Both the position numbers and the translations under genes were made by a program. Of a stretch of DNA of 64,000 nt, positions 31,418 to 40,209 are shown in pieces (positions within the stretch are counted from its first letter, which is position 1; each line of letters starts with the position of its first letter). The DNA comes from Brevundimonas sp. (GTDB lineage: Bacteria > Pseudomonadota > Alphaproteobacteria > Caulobacterales > Caulobacteraceae). Under the pieces are notes generated by a model. The model searched no databases and was not told the DNA's origin. It saw nothing but the letters and a program-made list of their open reading frames with translations. Location: the NCBI RefSeq assembly GCF_027484365.1, contig NZ_JAIXTC010000018.1:144286-208285 (forward strand), given 5' to 3'.

Positions 31418-31636
31418 CTACTCGTAGCCGTGGGCGGCTTCGTTGATGACCTGTGACGGCATCTGGCTGAAGTCGACCGCGGTCGGGGCCGAGGCGACCG
31501 CCAGCTTGGTCTGGTAGGTCTTGATCACATGCTCCAGACGGCGGCGGACTTCACGTTCGGCCTCGGTTCCCGCATCCAGCGCCAGGGGCGCCAGGCAGAA
31601 GTCGATGATGGCCTGGGGGCGGCTCAGCGGTTCCAT
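31418..31636 (-). CDS. Small hypothetical protein (72 aa) directly downstream of isocitrate lyase
   Basis: MEPLSRPQAIIDFCLAPLALDAGTEAEREVRRRLEHVIKTYQTKLAVASAPTAVDFSQMPSQVINEAAHGYE; Shine-Dalgarno-like GAGGAGAG upstream. Confidence 0.7.
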   Translation of the reverse strand: MEPLSRPQAIIDFCLAPLALDAGTEAEREVRRRLEHVIKTYQTKLAVASAPTAVDFSQMPSQVINEAAHGYE

Positions 31637-31656
31637 AAGCGTCTCTCCTCGATGGG

Positions 31657-32937
31657 TTATTCGGCCGCGACGAACTGCGCGGTCTCGGTGGATTCCTTCA
31701 TGGCGGTCGTGGAGGACTGCCCGTTGGAAATGACGGTGGCGACCTGGTCGAAGTAGCCGGTGCCGACTTCCCGCTGGTGACGCGTGGCGGTGTAGCCGAT
31801 GGCCTCGTTGGCGAACTCGCGCTGCTGGAGCTCTGAATAGGCGGCCATCCCGCGGTCGCGGTAACCGTCCGCCAGCTCGAACATCGAGTTGTTCAGGCTG
31901 TGGAAGCCGGCCAGGGTCACGAACTGGAACTTGTAGCCCATGGCCCCCAGCTCGCGCTGGAATTTGGCGATGGTGGCGTCGTCCAGTTTGGCCTTCCAGT
32001 TGAAGGAGGGCGAGCAGTTGTAGGCCATCAGCTTGCCGGGGTGGGCCTTCTGGATCGCCTCGGCGAACTTCTTCGCGTCGTCCAGATCGGGATGCGAGGT
32101 CTCCCACCACAGCAGGTCGGCGATGTTGGCGTAGCTGAGGCCGCGGGCGATGCAGTGATCCAGGCCCGTGCCTTCCTTCAGGCGGAAGAAGCCTTCCGGC
32201 GTGCGGTTCTCGCGGTCGATGAAGGGCTGGTCACGCTCGTCGATGTCGGACGTGATCAACTGGGCGCTCTCGGCGTCGGTGCGGGCGACGGTGATCGTCG
32301 GCGTGCCCATGACGTCGGCGGCCAGGCGGGCGGCGACCAGATTGCGTTCGTGCGCCTGGGTCGGGATCAGCACCTTGCCGCCGAGGTGGCCGCACTTCTT
32401 CTCAGAGGCCAGCTGGTCCTCGAAGTGGACGCCTGCGGCGCCCGCCTCGATGAAGGCCTTCATGATCTCGAAGCTGTTCAGCGGCCCGCCGAAGCCGGCC
32501 TCGGCGTCGGCGACGATCGGCACATACCAGTCGCGCTTGGCGCCGCCCTCGGCATGCTCGATCTGGTCGGCGCGCTGCAGGGTGCGGTTGATGCGGCGGC
32601 ACAGTTCCGGCGCCGCATTGGCGGGGTACAGCGACTGGTCCGGGTACATGGCACCGGCGGTGTTGGCGTCCGCCGCGACCTGCCAGCCCGACAGGTAGAT
32701 GGCCTTCAGCCCGGCGCGGACCATCTGCATGGCCTGGTTGCCGGTCACCGCGCCCAGGGCATTGATGAAGGGTTCGGTGTGCAGCAGCTCCCACAGGCGG
32801 TTGGCGCCGCGCTCGGCCAGGGTGTGGGTGATCGGCACGGAACCGCGCAGCTTGAGGACGTCTTCCGGCGTGTACGGACGCTCGATGCCGTCGAAGCGGC
32901 CTTTGGGCGAAGGGACGAGATCGGCGAAGGTGGTCAT
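31657..32937 (-). CDS. aceA: Isocitrate lyase
   Basis: [47 protein letters not shown]...[40 protein letters not shown]. Confidence 0.96.
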   Translation of the reverse strand: MTTFADLVPSPKGRFDGIERPYTPEDVLKLRGSVPITHTLAERGANRLWELLHTEPFINALGAVTGNQAMQMVRAGLKAIYLSGWQVAADANTAGAMYPDQSLYPANAAPELCRRINRTLQRADQIEHAEGGAKRDWYVPIVADAEAGFGGPLNSFEIMKAFIEAGAAGVHFEDQLASEKKCGHLGGKVLIPTQAHERNLVAARLAADVMGTPTITVARTDAESAQLITSDIDERDQPFIDRENRTPEGFFRLKEGTGLDHCIARGLSYANIADLLWWETSHPDLDDAKKFAEAIQKAHPGKLMAYNCSPSFNWKAKLDDATIAKFQRELGAMGYKFQFVTLAGFHSLNNSMFELADGYRDRGMAAYSELQQREFANEAIGYTATRHQREVGTGYFDQVATVISNGQSSTTAMKESTETAQFVAAE

Positions 32938-33097
32938 GGCGCTCTGCTCAGGATCTGCCGGGGCGAACGTCGCCCCGGTTCGGTCAGGACAGAGAACACG
33001 CCGCTGTCATTTCTGATACAGCACAGGGCAGGCATATCGTGTCATGTTGTCATATCGTGACTCTTGCATTTGGGTCACGTTGTGACATTCTGCGCCC

Positions 33098-34540
33098 ATG
33101 GACGCCTCGACCGATCGCAAACTGTTCCTCGGCGCCCGGCTCAAACGGCTGCGACGCGACCGGGGACTGACCCAGACGGCCATGGCCGGAGACCTCGGCG
33201 TCTCGCCCAGCTACCTGAACCACATCGAGCGCAACCAGCGGCCCGTCTCGGCCCAGCTCCTGCTGCGGCTGGCACAGACCTATGACGTCGACCTGCGTCA
33301 GCTGGGCCAGTCGGGCACGGCCGGTGAGGCGGAACTGTCGGAGATCCTGTCCGACCCCCTGTTCCAGGGGCTGGACGTCCCGCGCCACGAACTTTTGCAG
33401 CTGGCCGACGAGGCGCCGGGCGCCGCCGAGGCCCTGCTTCGCCTCTATCGCGCCTTCGCGGAGCAGCGCGACCGGTCCCGCGCCGCCCTGATCGACGGCG
33501 GCGAGACGGGGAGCGGTCCCTCCCCCGCCGACTGGGTCCGCGACCATATCCAGTCCCGCGCCAACCATTTCCCGGAGCTGGACGCCCTCGGCGAGGCCCT
33601 GCATGCCGCCCTCGACCCCAACCAGACCGGCGACGGCTTCGAGGCCCTGGCCCGCGCCCGCCTTCAGGCCCGCCACAACCTGTCGGTCCGGGTCATGCCG
33701 GCCGAGGTCATGGTCGAATGGACCCGCCGTTTCGACCCGCATCGCCGACGCCTGCTGCTGTCCGAAACGCTGGACCCGTCATCGCGCGGCTTCGCTATCG
33801 CCTACCAGCTGGCTCTGTCCGAGCACGAGGCCGAGCTGACGGCGCTCGCCGACATCGCCCGCCCTCAGGACGAGACGACGCGCGCCCTGCTCAAGGTGTC
33901 CCTGACCAACACCCTCGCCGCCGCCATCCTCATGCCCTACGCCGCCTTCCAGCGGACGGCAGAGCAGACCGGCTATGACATCGCCCGGCTCCAGACGCGG
34001 TTTTCCGTCTCGTTCGAACAGGTCGCCCACCGCCTGACGACCCTGTCGCGCCCGACGGCGCGCGGCGTGCCCTTCTTCCTGATGCGGGTGGATCAGGCGG
34101 GCAATGTGTCGAAACGCTATGCCTCGGGCGCCTTCCCCTTCGCCCGCTTCGGCGGCGCATGCCCCCGCTGGCGGCTGCACTCGGCCTTCCGTACGCCCGG
34201 GCGGATCGTCACCCAGATCATCGAGACGCCCTCCCAGAACAACGAGCCCGGCCGGCGCTGGTTCACCCTGGCCCGCACCGTCGATCGCCAGGGACACGAC
34301 GGCTACGGCGAGCCCCACGACCTCGCCATCGGTCTGGGCTGCGAGCTCAAGGACGCCCATCGGCTGGTCTATGGGCGCGGTCTCGATCTGACCGCGCCCG
34401 AGGTCACCCCGATCGGCCCGGCCTGCCGCCTGTGCCACCGCCACCCCTGCGCCGAACGCGCCGCCCCGCCGGTGGACCGGCCGCTGCGCGTCGACGACTG
34501 GTCGAAGTCGGTAAGCCCCTATCCGTTCGCGACGACCTAG
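33098..34540 (+). CDS. XRE family regulator with IrrE-like and C-terminal DUF2083-like domains (RamB/ScfR-like), divergent from aceA
   Basis: LGARLKRLRRDRGLTQTAMAGDLGVSPSYLNHIERNQRPVSAQLLLRLAQTYDVDLRQL; Cys-rich C-terminus GPACRLCHRHPCAERA. Confidence 0.88.
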   Translation: MDASTDRKLFLGARLKRLRRDRGLTQTAMAGDLGVSPSYLNHIERNQRPVSAQLLLRLAQTYDVDLRQLGQSGTAGEAELSEILSDPLFQGLDVPRHELLQLADEAPGAAEALLRLYRAFAEQRDRSRAALIDGGETGSGPSPADWVRDHIQSRANHFPELDALGEALHAALDPNQTGDGFEALARARLQARHNLSVRVMPAEVMVEWTRRFDPHRRRLLLSETLDPSSRGFAIAYQLALSEHEAELTALADIARPQDETTRALLKVSLTNTLAAAILMPYAAFQRTAEQTGYDIARLQTRFSVSFEQVAHRLTTLSRPTARGVPFFLMRVDQAGNVSKRYASGAFPFARFGGACPRWRLHSAFRTPGRIVTQIIETPSQNNEPGRRWFTLARTVDRQGHDGYGEPHDLAIGLGCELKDAHRLVYGRGLDLTAPEVTPIGPACRLCHRHPCAERAAPPVDRPLRVDDWSKSVSPYPFATT

Positions 34541-35526
34541 CCGGGGGCGGTGTCCAGCGCCCGCTGCGCTGCGGCAATTTCGCCGGCCATCACCGCCCTG
34601 AGCCGCTGCGGCGCGCCGATGCTCACCTGCTGGCCCCAGGTGAACAGGTGCCAGGCCAGTTCGCGCATGCCCGAGGCCCGGAAGCGGACGATGACGCCGC
34701 CGTCCGGCTGATCCTCCAGCGTCTGGGTCGGGTGCCAGCGCCAGCCCCGCGCCTCGGCCGCGCCTTCGGGCGAGACGCGCAGGACCACGTCCTCGATCTC
34801 GTCCTGATAGATGCCGAAGGACTGGCTGGCGAAGACCGACAGGTCGAACTCCGGTGGCGGCGGTGCGAACCCGTCCTGGGCCTCCACGGCGCTCATCCGG
34901 TCGAGGCGGAAGGTCTGCACCCGGCCGCTCTCCCGGTCCGCTGCGACCAGATAGTTGGCGCGCCCGAACATGACGCCGCAGGGGGCGACAGACCGCCGGC
35001 GCGCCTCCGCCCCCGGCCGCGAATAGGTGAAGGCGAGCGGAGACTGGGCGAGGACGGCGCCCCGGATGGTGGCCAGCATCGCCTCGTCGGCGCTGGGCCT
35101 CGGCCCAGCCTGGACCGCGATGGTCTCGGCCCGCACCAGGGCCTCCAGATCGGGGGCCAGACGGTTCAGGGTCGTCGATCGCATCGCCGACTTGAGCTTG
35201 CGCTCCAGCCCCTCCAGCGCCGCCGCCCGGCCCGCCTCGCCCGAAGCCCGCAGCCCCTGCGCCGCCTTGGTCAGTTCCAGCAGTTCGGTCGCCGTCGGGG
35301 CCTGTTCGAACGCCGACAGTCCGCCCCGGATGCGCCAGCGCTTGGTCGGCGGGTCCGAGACCTCTTCCACCGTGGGGAACAGCAGGATGACGGCGTCGCG
35401 CATCCGCTCGGCCGTGCGCCGGCCGACTCCGCTCTCGCGCGCCATCTCGTCCAGCGTCAGCCCTTCGGCCGAGGCCGCCATGCGCCGCGCCAGCTCGATG
35501 ACCATCACCGCCTTGTCGTGCCGCAA
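34537..35526 (-). CDS. WYL domain transcriptional regulator (YafY-like)
   Basis: N-terminal HTH LTLDEMARESGVGRRTAERMRDAV; WYL-type core SPLAFTYSRPGAEARRRSVAPCGVMFGRANYLVAADRESGRVQTFRLDRM. Confidence 0.85.
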   Translation of the reverse strand: MRHDKAVMVIELARRMAASAEGLTLDEMARESGVGRRTAERMRDAVILLFPTVEEVSDPPTKRWRIRGGLSAFEQAPTATELLELTKAAQGLRASGEAGRAAALEGLERKLKSAMRSTTLNRLAPDLEALVRAETIAVQAGPRPSADEAMLATIRGAVLAQSPLAFTYSRPGAEARRRSVAPCGVMFGRANYLVAADRESGRVQTFRLDRMSAVEAQDGFAPPPPEFDLSVFASQSFGIYQDEIEDVVLRVSPEGAAEARGWRWHPTQTLEDQPDGGVIVRFRASGMRELAWHLFTWGQQVSIGAPQRLRAVMAGEIAAAQRALDTAPG

Positions 35527-35616
35527 GCGCCCGCCTCCGAAAGGTACGTCCGAAACTGACGCAACACTGTCCTATCTCATCCTCAACAGCAACCGCCTCG
35601 AGACCGGAGACACCCC

Positions 35617-35847
35617 ATGGCCCGCGCTTTCGCTCCCCAGACGCAGATCAACGCCAGCCGCTACCTGATCGTCCCGTGCGAGGCCGACGGCTGCGGCGAC
35701 CTGGCCGTGATCTGGGACCGGCTGGAGGAACAGGTGGTCGATGTGATCGACGCCCGCGCCAGCGCCCGCTACTCGGACGAGGACGCCCTGTGGGACGAGG
35801 CCCGCGCCGCCGACGCACACTGCGACGACTTCCGCATGGCGGCCTAG
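35617..35847 (+). CDS. Hypothetical small protein
   Basis: 76-aa ORF MARAFAPQTQINASRYLIVPCEADGCGDLAVIWDRLEEQVVDVIDARASARYSDEDALWDEA; divergent from the WYL gene. Confidence 0.55.
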   Translation: MARAFAPQTQINASRYLIVPCEADGCGDLAVIWDRLEEQVVDVIDARASARYSDEDALWDEARAADAHCDDFRMAA

Positions 35848-35981
35848 AGCCTGATCGGCTGAGGAGGAATCGCTTCGCGATTCCGCTGATGCCGTGAATC
35901 AGGCTCCAGACTAAAGCGAGAGCATGATTCACGCTTCATGCCGGACCCGCGAAGCGGGTCCACCAGAAACGATCATGCTCT
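35847..35981. repeat. Two adjacent nested-hairpin palindromic units
   Basis: Unit 1: GAGCCTGAT...ATCAGGCTC (35847-35906) enclosing GGAATCG/CGATTCC. Unit 2: AGAGCATGAT...ATCATGCTCT (35919-35981) enclosing GGACCCGC/GCGGGTCC. Confidence 0.8.
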
Positions 35982-36402
35982 AGGCCGGGTAGCGCGCCTT
36001 CAGGGTCGCCACCGAGACCCTCGCCATCTCGCGCAAGACGCTTTCGTCCACATCGGACAGGCGATTCAAATAAATGCAGCCCTTGCCCGTCTTGTGCTTT
36101 CCCAGGCGGGCCAGCATGTCCGCCCGGGTCGGCTCATCGGCGGCCATGTAGAGCACGAGGTTCGCTTTCCGGGGCGAGAAGGCGACCAGACTGGCGTCGC
36201 CTTCGTGGCCGCTCTCATACCGGTAGCGATAGTGGCCGAAGCCGATGATCGACGAGCCCCACAGGGTGGCGGTCTCGCCCGTCTCCGACTCGATCAGCGC
36301 GACCAGGGCCCGGGCGTCCTCGCGTCGCTTCGGGTCCTCCACCGAGGCGATGAAGGCCTCGACCGATACGGCTGTCGGTTTCGTCTTCTGCCCAGCCATC
36401 AT
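35980..36402 (-). CDS. DUF1801 domain-containing protein
   Basis: SVEDPKRREDARALVALIESETGETATLWGSSIIGFGHYRYRYESGHEGDASLVAFSPRKANLVLYM. Confidence 0.85.
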   Translation of the reverse strand: MMAGQKTKPTAVSVEAFIASVEDPKRREDARALVALIESETGETATLWGSSIIGFGHYRYRYESGHEGDASLVAFSPRKANLVLYMAADEPTRADMLARLGKHKTGKGCIYLNRLSDVDESVLREMARVSVATLKARYPA

Positions 36403-37517
36403 CCCGCTCCCTGTTTCTGCACGGCGGTCCAGCGATCGATCTGTTTCTGTGCCGGCCGCTCGACCAGACGATGCGCGGCCACGGCGACAATGACGATAAG
36501 GCCGAACATGCCGACGGCGAACAGATCATTGATCCAGATCGAGCCGAAGTCGATCCTTCGCCCGCCGGGCATCCAGTCCAGTTTGCGGGCGATGATCATC
36601 ATCACCGTCAGCAGGAACATGTGCACCATGTAGATCGCGAACGACCACCGCCCCAGGGTCACCAGGGCCGGGTGATCCAGCCCCTTCGACAGGGCCCCGT
36701 CCTCGCCCGCGAACACCCAGACCACGCCGATGAACAGCAGCGTCACCGCGACCGTGACCGGCCCCTCGGCCCAGCCGATGAAGGCGCAGATGGCCACGAC
36801 GGTCGCGACCTCAAGGGCGGTCGCCGCCCGGCCCTTCAGTCTGGGGATCCTCATCCAGACCCCTTGCAGCAGGCAGCCCAGGAAGAAGCCGTAGACCGCC
36901 CTCGGGACGGCGAAATCATAGGTCGTGTTCATCCAGCGCCGGGCGAACATCAGGACCATGATCCCGCCGATCACCGCCAGCACGGCGCCGATCCAGCGGA
37001 ACCGTTTCGGCGCAGCCAGCACCAATCCGGCGAAGATCAGATAGCAGGCCACTTCGGCGCTCAGCGTCCAGGACGGGCCGTTCCAGGTCAGGGACGGCAG
37101 GATGTGCCAGGCCTGGACCAGCAGGAGGTTGGCGAAGATCGCCTCGACCGACCGGTCGCGCGTGAACGGCGTGGCGAAGTCGATGTGGAACCACAGCCGG
37201 GCCAGCTCCAGTCCGATGAAGGCGCCCAGCATCAGGACATGCAGCGGCCACACCCGCCCCAGCCGGCGCACCATGAACCGTCCGGCATCGCCCGCCGTCT
37301 TCAGCCGGGTCGCATAGGCGTGGGCGATGACGAAGCCCGAGAGCACGAAGAAATAGTCGACGAACAGATAGCCGTGCTGGACCAGGCCCCAGTCGCGCCA
37401 GTGGCTGGCGACGGGCATGTGGAACATGACCACCAGGACGGCGCAGATCCCCCGCAGGGAATCGAGGGCCTCGAAACGGCGGGGTGCGGCTGACGTGGAG
37501 GGGGCGATAGGGGTCAC
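36399..37517 (-). CDS. Acyltransferase family (Acyl_transf_3) membrane protein
   Basis: RFEALDSLRGICAVLVVMFHMPVASHWRDWGLVQHGYLFVDYFFVLSGFVIAHAY. Confidence 0.88.
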   Translation of the reverse strand: MTPIAPSTSAAPRRFEALDSLRGICAVLVVMFHMPVASHWRDWGLVQHGYLFVDYFFVLSGFVIAHAYATRLKTAGDAGRFMVRRLGRVWPLHVLMLGAFIGLELARLWFHIDFATPFTRDRSVEAIFANLLLVQAWHILPSLTWNGPSWTLSAEVACYLIFAGLVLAAPKRFRWIGAVLAVIGGIMVLMFARRWMNTTYDFAVPRAVYGFFLGCLLQGVWMRIPRLKGRAATALEVATVVAICAFIGWAEGPVTVAVTLLFIGVVWVFAGEDGALSKGLDHPALVTLGRWSFAIYMVHMFLLTVMMIIARKLDWMPGGRRIDFGSIWINDLFAVGMFGLIVIVAVAAHRLVERPAQKQIDRWTAVQKQGAG

Positions 37518-37532
37518 GGCTGCGTGATACAG

Positions 37533-37955
37533 TCAGACGCCCGGCGGCGACCAGCCCTCCGGCGCCATCTCGAACCCGGCGAAGTCGAATCCCGGCGCGA
37601 CGGTGCAGCCCACCAGGGTCCAGGCCCCGAGACTGCGGGCCGCCTGCCAGGCTCCGGTCGGGACTAGGCCCTGCGGCCGCTCTCCGGCCATCAGGTCAGG
37701 CCCCAGCATGACCGTCTGCTCGACCGGGTCGGCGATCCGCAACTCCAGAGGCGCGCCCGCGTGCCAGTGCCAGATCTCCGCCGCATCGACGCGGTGCCAG
37801 CGCGAGCTCTCGCCCTCGGCCAGCAGGAAATAGATGGCCGTGCCCACGGACCGGCCGTCGACCTCGCGAGGATCCCGGAAGGTCTCGCGATAGTGGCCGC
37901 CCTCCGGATGGGGCTTCAGGTCCAGCAGGGCGATGATGTCGGCAGCGGTGGGCAT
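37533..37955 (-). CDS. Cupin domain protein (DUF985)
   Basis: LDLKPHPEGGHYRETFRDPREVDGRSVGTAIYFLLAEGESSRWHRVDAAEIWHWHAGAPLEL. Confidence 0.85.
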   Translation of the reverse strand: MPTAADIIALLDLKPHPEGGHYRETFRDPREVDGRSVGTAIYFLLAEGESSRWHRVDAAEIWHWHAGAPLELRIADPVEQTVMLGPDLMAGERPQGLVPTGAWQAARSLGAWTLVGCTVAPGFDFAGFEMAPEGWSPPGV

Positions 37956-38291
37956 GCGGGAACGCTACCCGCTTCGACTGTCAAATGTGAGGGGTTCCCG
38001 CGTTCAGGCAGCGAGCGACCGCGCCGGGAGCGTTAGCGCACGTGAGGAGAGTGCTTGGAGGCCTGGCCTCCGAGTTGAACGGAGGGTCTACGGGTTTGCA
38101 CACCCGTTGCGTCGCCCCTCCGCCACCAGGCCGTGTCCGAGAGCGGGGACAGAATGTCGCAGATGTCCTAAGATGATGGAATCGAACACGGTTGAGATGG
38201 TGTTCATCCTTTCGCCGCAACGGACCGCCATACTCGCGCGCTGTTTGCAGGCTCTTGATCCGGTCGGATCAATTCGGGAAACCCTCGGCTC

Positions 38292-39566
38292 ATGCGTTTC
38301 GACTACCGCCTCGCCCTGATCGCCTGCGTTTCGGCCTGCGCGCCGATGCTGCCGCCGCCGCCCGTGAGTGCGACCGGCTGGACGACCCCCGGCCTCCCGG
38401 AACCCGAACGCCCGCAGCCCACGCCGACGCCGGCGGCCCCGCCGCAGGTCGACGCCGCCGGGTTCGAGGGCTGGAAACAGGGTTTCCTGTCGCGGAAGGG
38501 CGGCGAGCGGCGGGCGCTCTACGAGCAACAGCTGGCCGATCTGACGCCCGACCCCGACGTCATTCGCCTGGACGGCAGCCAGCCCGAATTCAGCCGTCCG
38601 GCCGGCGCCTATATCTCCAACGCCGCCTCGGCCGTCCGGATCGCCGAGGCGCGGCGTCGTATCGACGCTGTGCCGTGGGGCGTGCCCCAGCGTTTCGGCG
38701 TGCCTGCGGAGATCCTGGTCTCCATCTGGGGTAATGAGTCCAGCTTCGGCCAGGTCCAGGGCGACAAGGACGTCATCCGCTCCCTGGCCACCCTCGCCTT
38801 CGACGGACGCCGCCGCGACTGGGCCGAGGACCAGCTGAAGAATGCCCTCGACATCGTGGTCGACGGCCGCCGCGAGCGGTCGGGCCTGCTGGGCAGCTGG
38901 GCCGGGGCCATGGGCCAGACCCAGTTCATGCCCGACAACTATCTTCGTCTCGGCGTCGATCAGAACAGTGACGGCCATGTCGACATCTGGGGTTCGGACG
39001 CAGACGCCCTCGCCTCCGCCGCCAACCTGCTGGCCGAGGCCGGCTGGAAGCGGGGTCAGGCCTGGGGCTACGAAATCACCCTGCCGGCCGGGTTCGACTA
39101 TGCCCTGGCCGAGGCCGACGGCCGTCCGTGGAGCTTCTGGGCCCAGCGCGGCGTCGCGATCGCCCGTGGCGGCGCGCCGTCCGCCGACGAGGCGGCCGAA
39201 AACGGCGTCATCCTGCTGCCCCAAGGCGCGCGCGGCCCGGCCTTCCTGGCCCTGCCGAACCACTATGTGATCCGGCGCTACAACAACTCGGTCAGCTATG
39301 CCCTGGCCATCGGACTGACGGCCGACGGCATCGCCGGGCGTCCCGGTCTGGTGGGGACATGGCCCGATGACGGTCCGATCTCACGGGAGCAGCGCTTCGG
39401 GGCCCAGACCGCCCTCGCGCGCGCCGGATACGACCCCGGGGCCATCGACGGCGTGGTCGGCTCCGGCACCCGCCGGGCCCTCAAACAATGGCAGATCGCC
39501 CACGGCCGCATCCCCGACGGCTACCTGACGGCAGCCCTGGCCGATGAGTTGATGCGGGGCATGTGA
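38292..39566 (+). CDS. Lytic murein transglycosylase (MltB-like) with C-terminal PG-binding domain
   Basis: VPAEILVSIWGNESSFGQVQGDKDVIRSLATLAFDGRR...GLLGSWAGAMGQTQFMPDNYL; PG-binding-like C-terminus. Confidence 0.92.
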   Translation: MRFDYRLALIACVSACAPMLPPPPVSATGWTTPGLPEPERPQPTPTPAAPPQVDAAGFEGWKQGFLSRKGGERRALYEQQLADLTPDPDVIRLDGSQPEFSRPAGAYISNAASAVRIAEARRRIDAVPWGVPQRFGVPAEILVSIWGNESSFGQVQGDKDVIRSLATLAFDGRRRDWAEDQLKNALDIVVDGRRERSGLLGSWAGAMGQTQFMPDNYLRLGVDQNSDGHVDIWGSDADALASAANLLAEAGWKRGQAWGYEITLPAGFDYALAEADGRPWSFWAQRGVAIARGGAPSADEAAENGVILLPQGARGPAFLALPNHYVIRRYNNSVSYALAIGLTADGIAGRPGLVGTWPDDGPISREQRFGAQTALARAGYDPGAIDGVVGSGTRRALKQWQIAHGRIPDGYLTAALADELMRGM

Positions 39567-39572
39567 ACAGGC

Positions 39573-39731
39573 CCTTCTCCCCTTGCGGGAGAAGGTGGCC
39601 GAGCGAAGCGAGGTCGGATGAGGGGTCGCGCTGACCTTGGATGTCAGCCCTGCCAGCCCTCACTTCATCCGACTGCGTGACCCCTCATCCGTCAGCCTTC
39701 GGCTGCCACCTTCTCCCGCAAGGGGAGAAGG
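39573..39731. repeat. Palindromic intergenic repeat with 27-bp perfect terminal inverted repeats
   Basis: Arms CCTTCTCCCCTTGCGGGAGAAGGTGGC (39573-39599) and GCCACCTTCTCCCGCAAGGGGAGAAGG (39705-39731). Confidence 0.85.
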
Positions 39732-39737
39732 AATCCA

Positions 39738-40172
39738 TCACCGCTTCCTGAATCGCGCAGCCTCGGCGGCCAGGCCCGAGCCCCAGTCGCTCTTCTCCTC
39801 GGCCGGTTCCGGCACGAAGGCCGCTTCGGGCAGCGCGCCCGCGACGCCCCGCATGGCCAGGGCCAGAGGTTCGGCCATCACCGCCAGCATGCGCAGCGGT
39901 TTGCGCTTCGCGTCGCGCACGTCCCAGCCTTCCGCCTCGAACAGATCCGCCTGATCCTGAGGCGACAGCCGCTCGATCCCGTCCCAGTCGTCGGGACGCG
40001 GGGCGTCCTCGGCCTGTTCGGCGGTCAGGCCAAAGACGGCGACCAGCACCTCGTCCACCTCGGGAAACTCGTCGCGGCGCGACGGGTCGGCATAGCCGGG
40101 CTTCATCAGCGCCTTCGCTTCAAGGTCGGCGACGCCGGGCAGGTCGAAAAGGCGGCGGAGAGTCTGGGTCAT
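39738..40172 (-). CDS. Hypothetical protein
   Basis: 144-aa ORF MTQTLRRLFDLPGVADLEAKALMKPGYADPSRRDEFPEVDEVLVAVFGLTAEQAEDAPRP. Confidence 0.6.
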   Translation of the reverse strand: MTQTLRRLFDLPGVADLEAKALMKPGYADPSRRDEFPEVDEVLVAVFGLTAEQAEDAPRPDDWDGIERLSPQDQADLFEAEGWDVRDAKRKPLRMLAVMAEPLALAMRGVAGALPEAAFVPEPAEEKSDWGSGLAAEAARFRKR

Positions 40173-40209
40173 GCGTCCGCTCTATCCCCTCCTCTGCGCC
40201 TCGAAAAGG

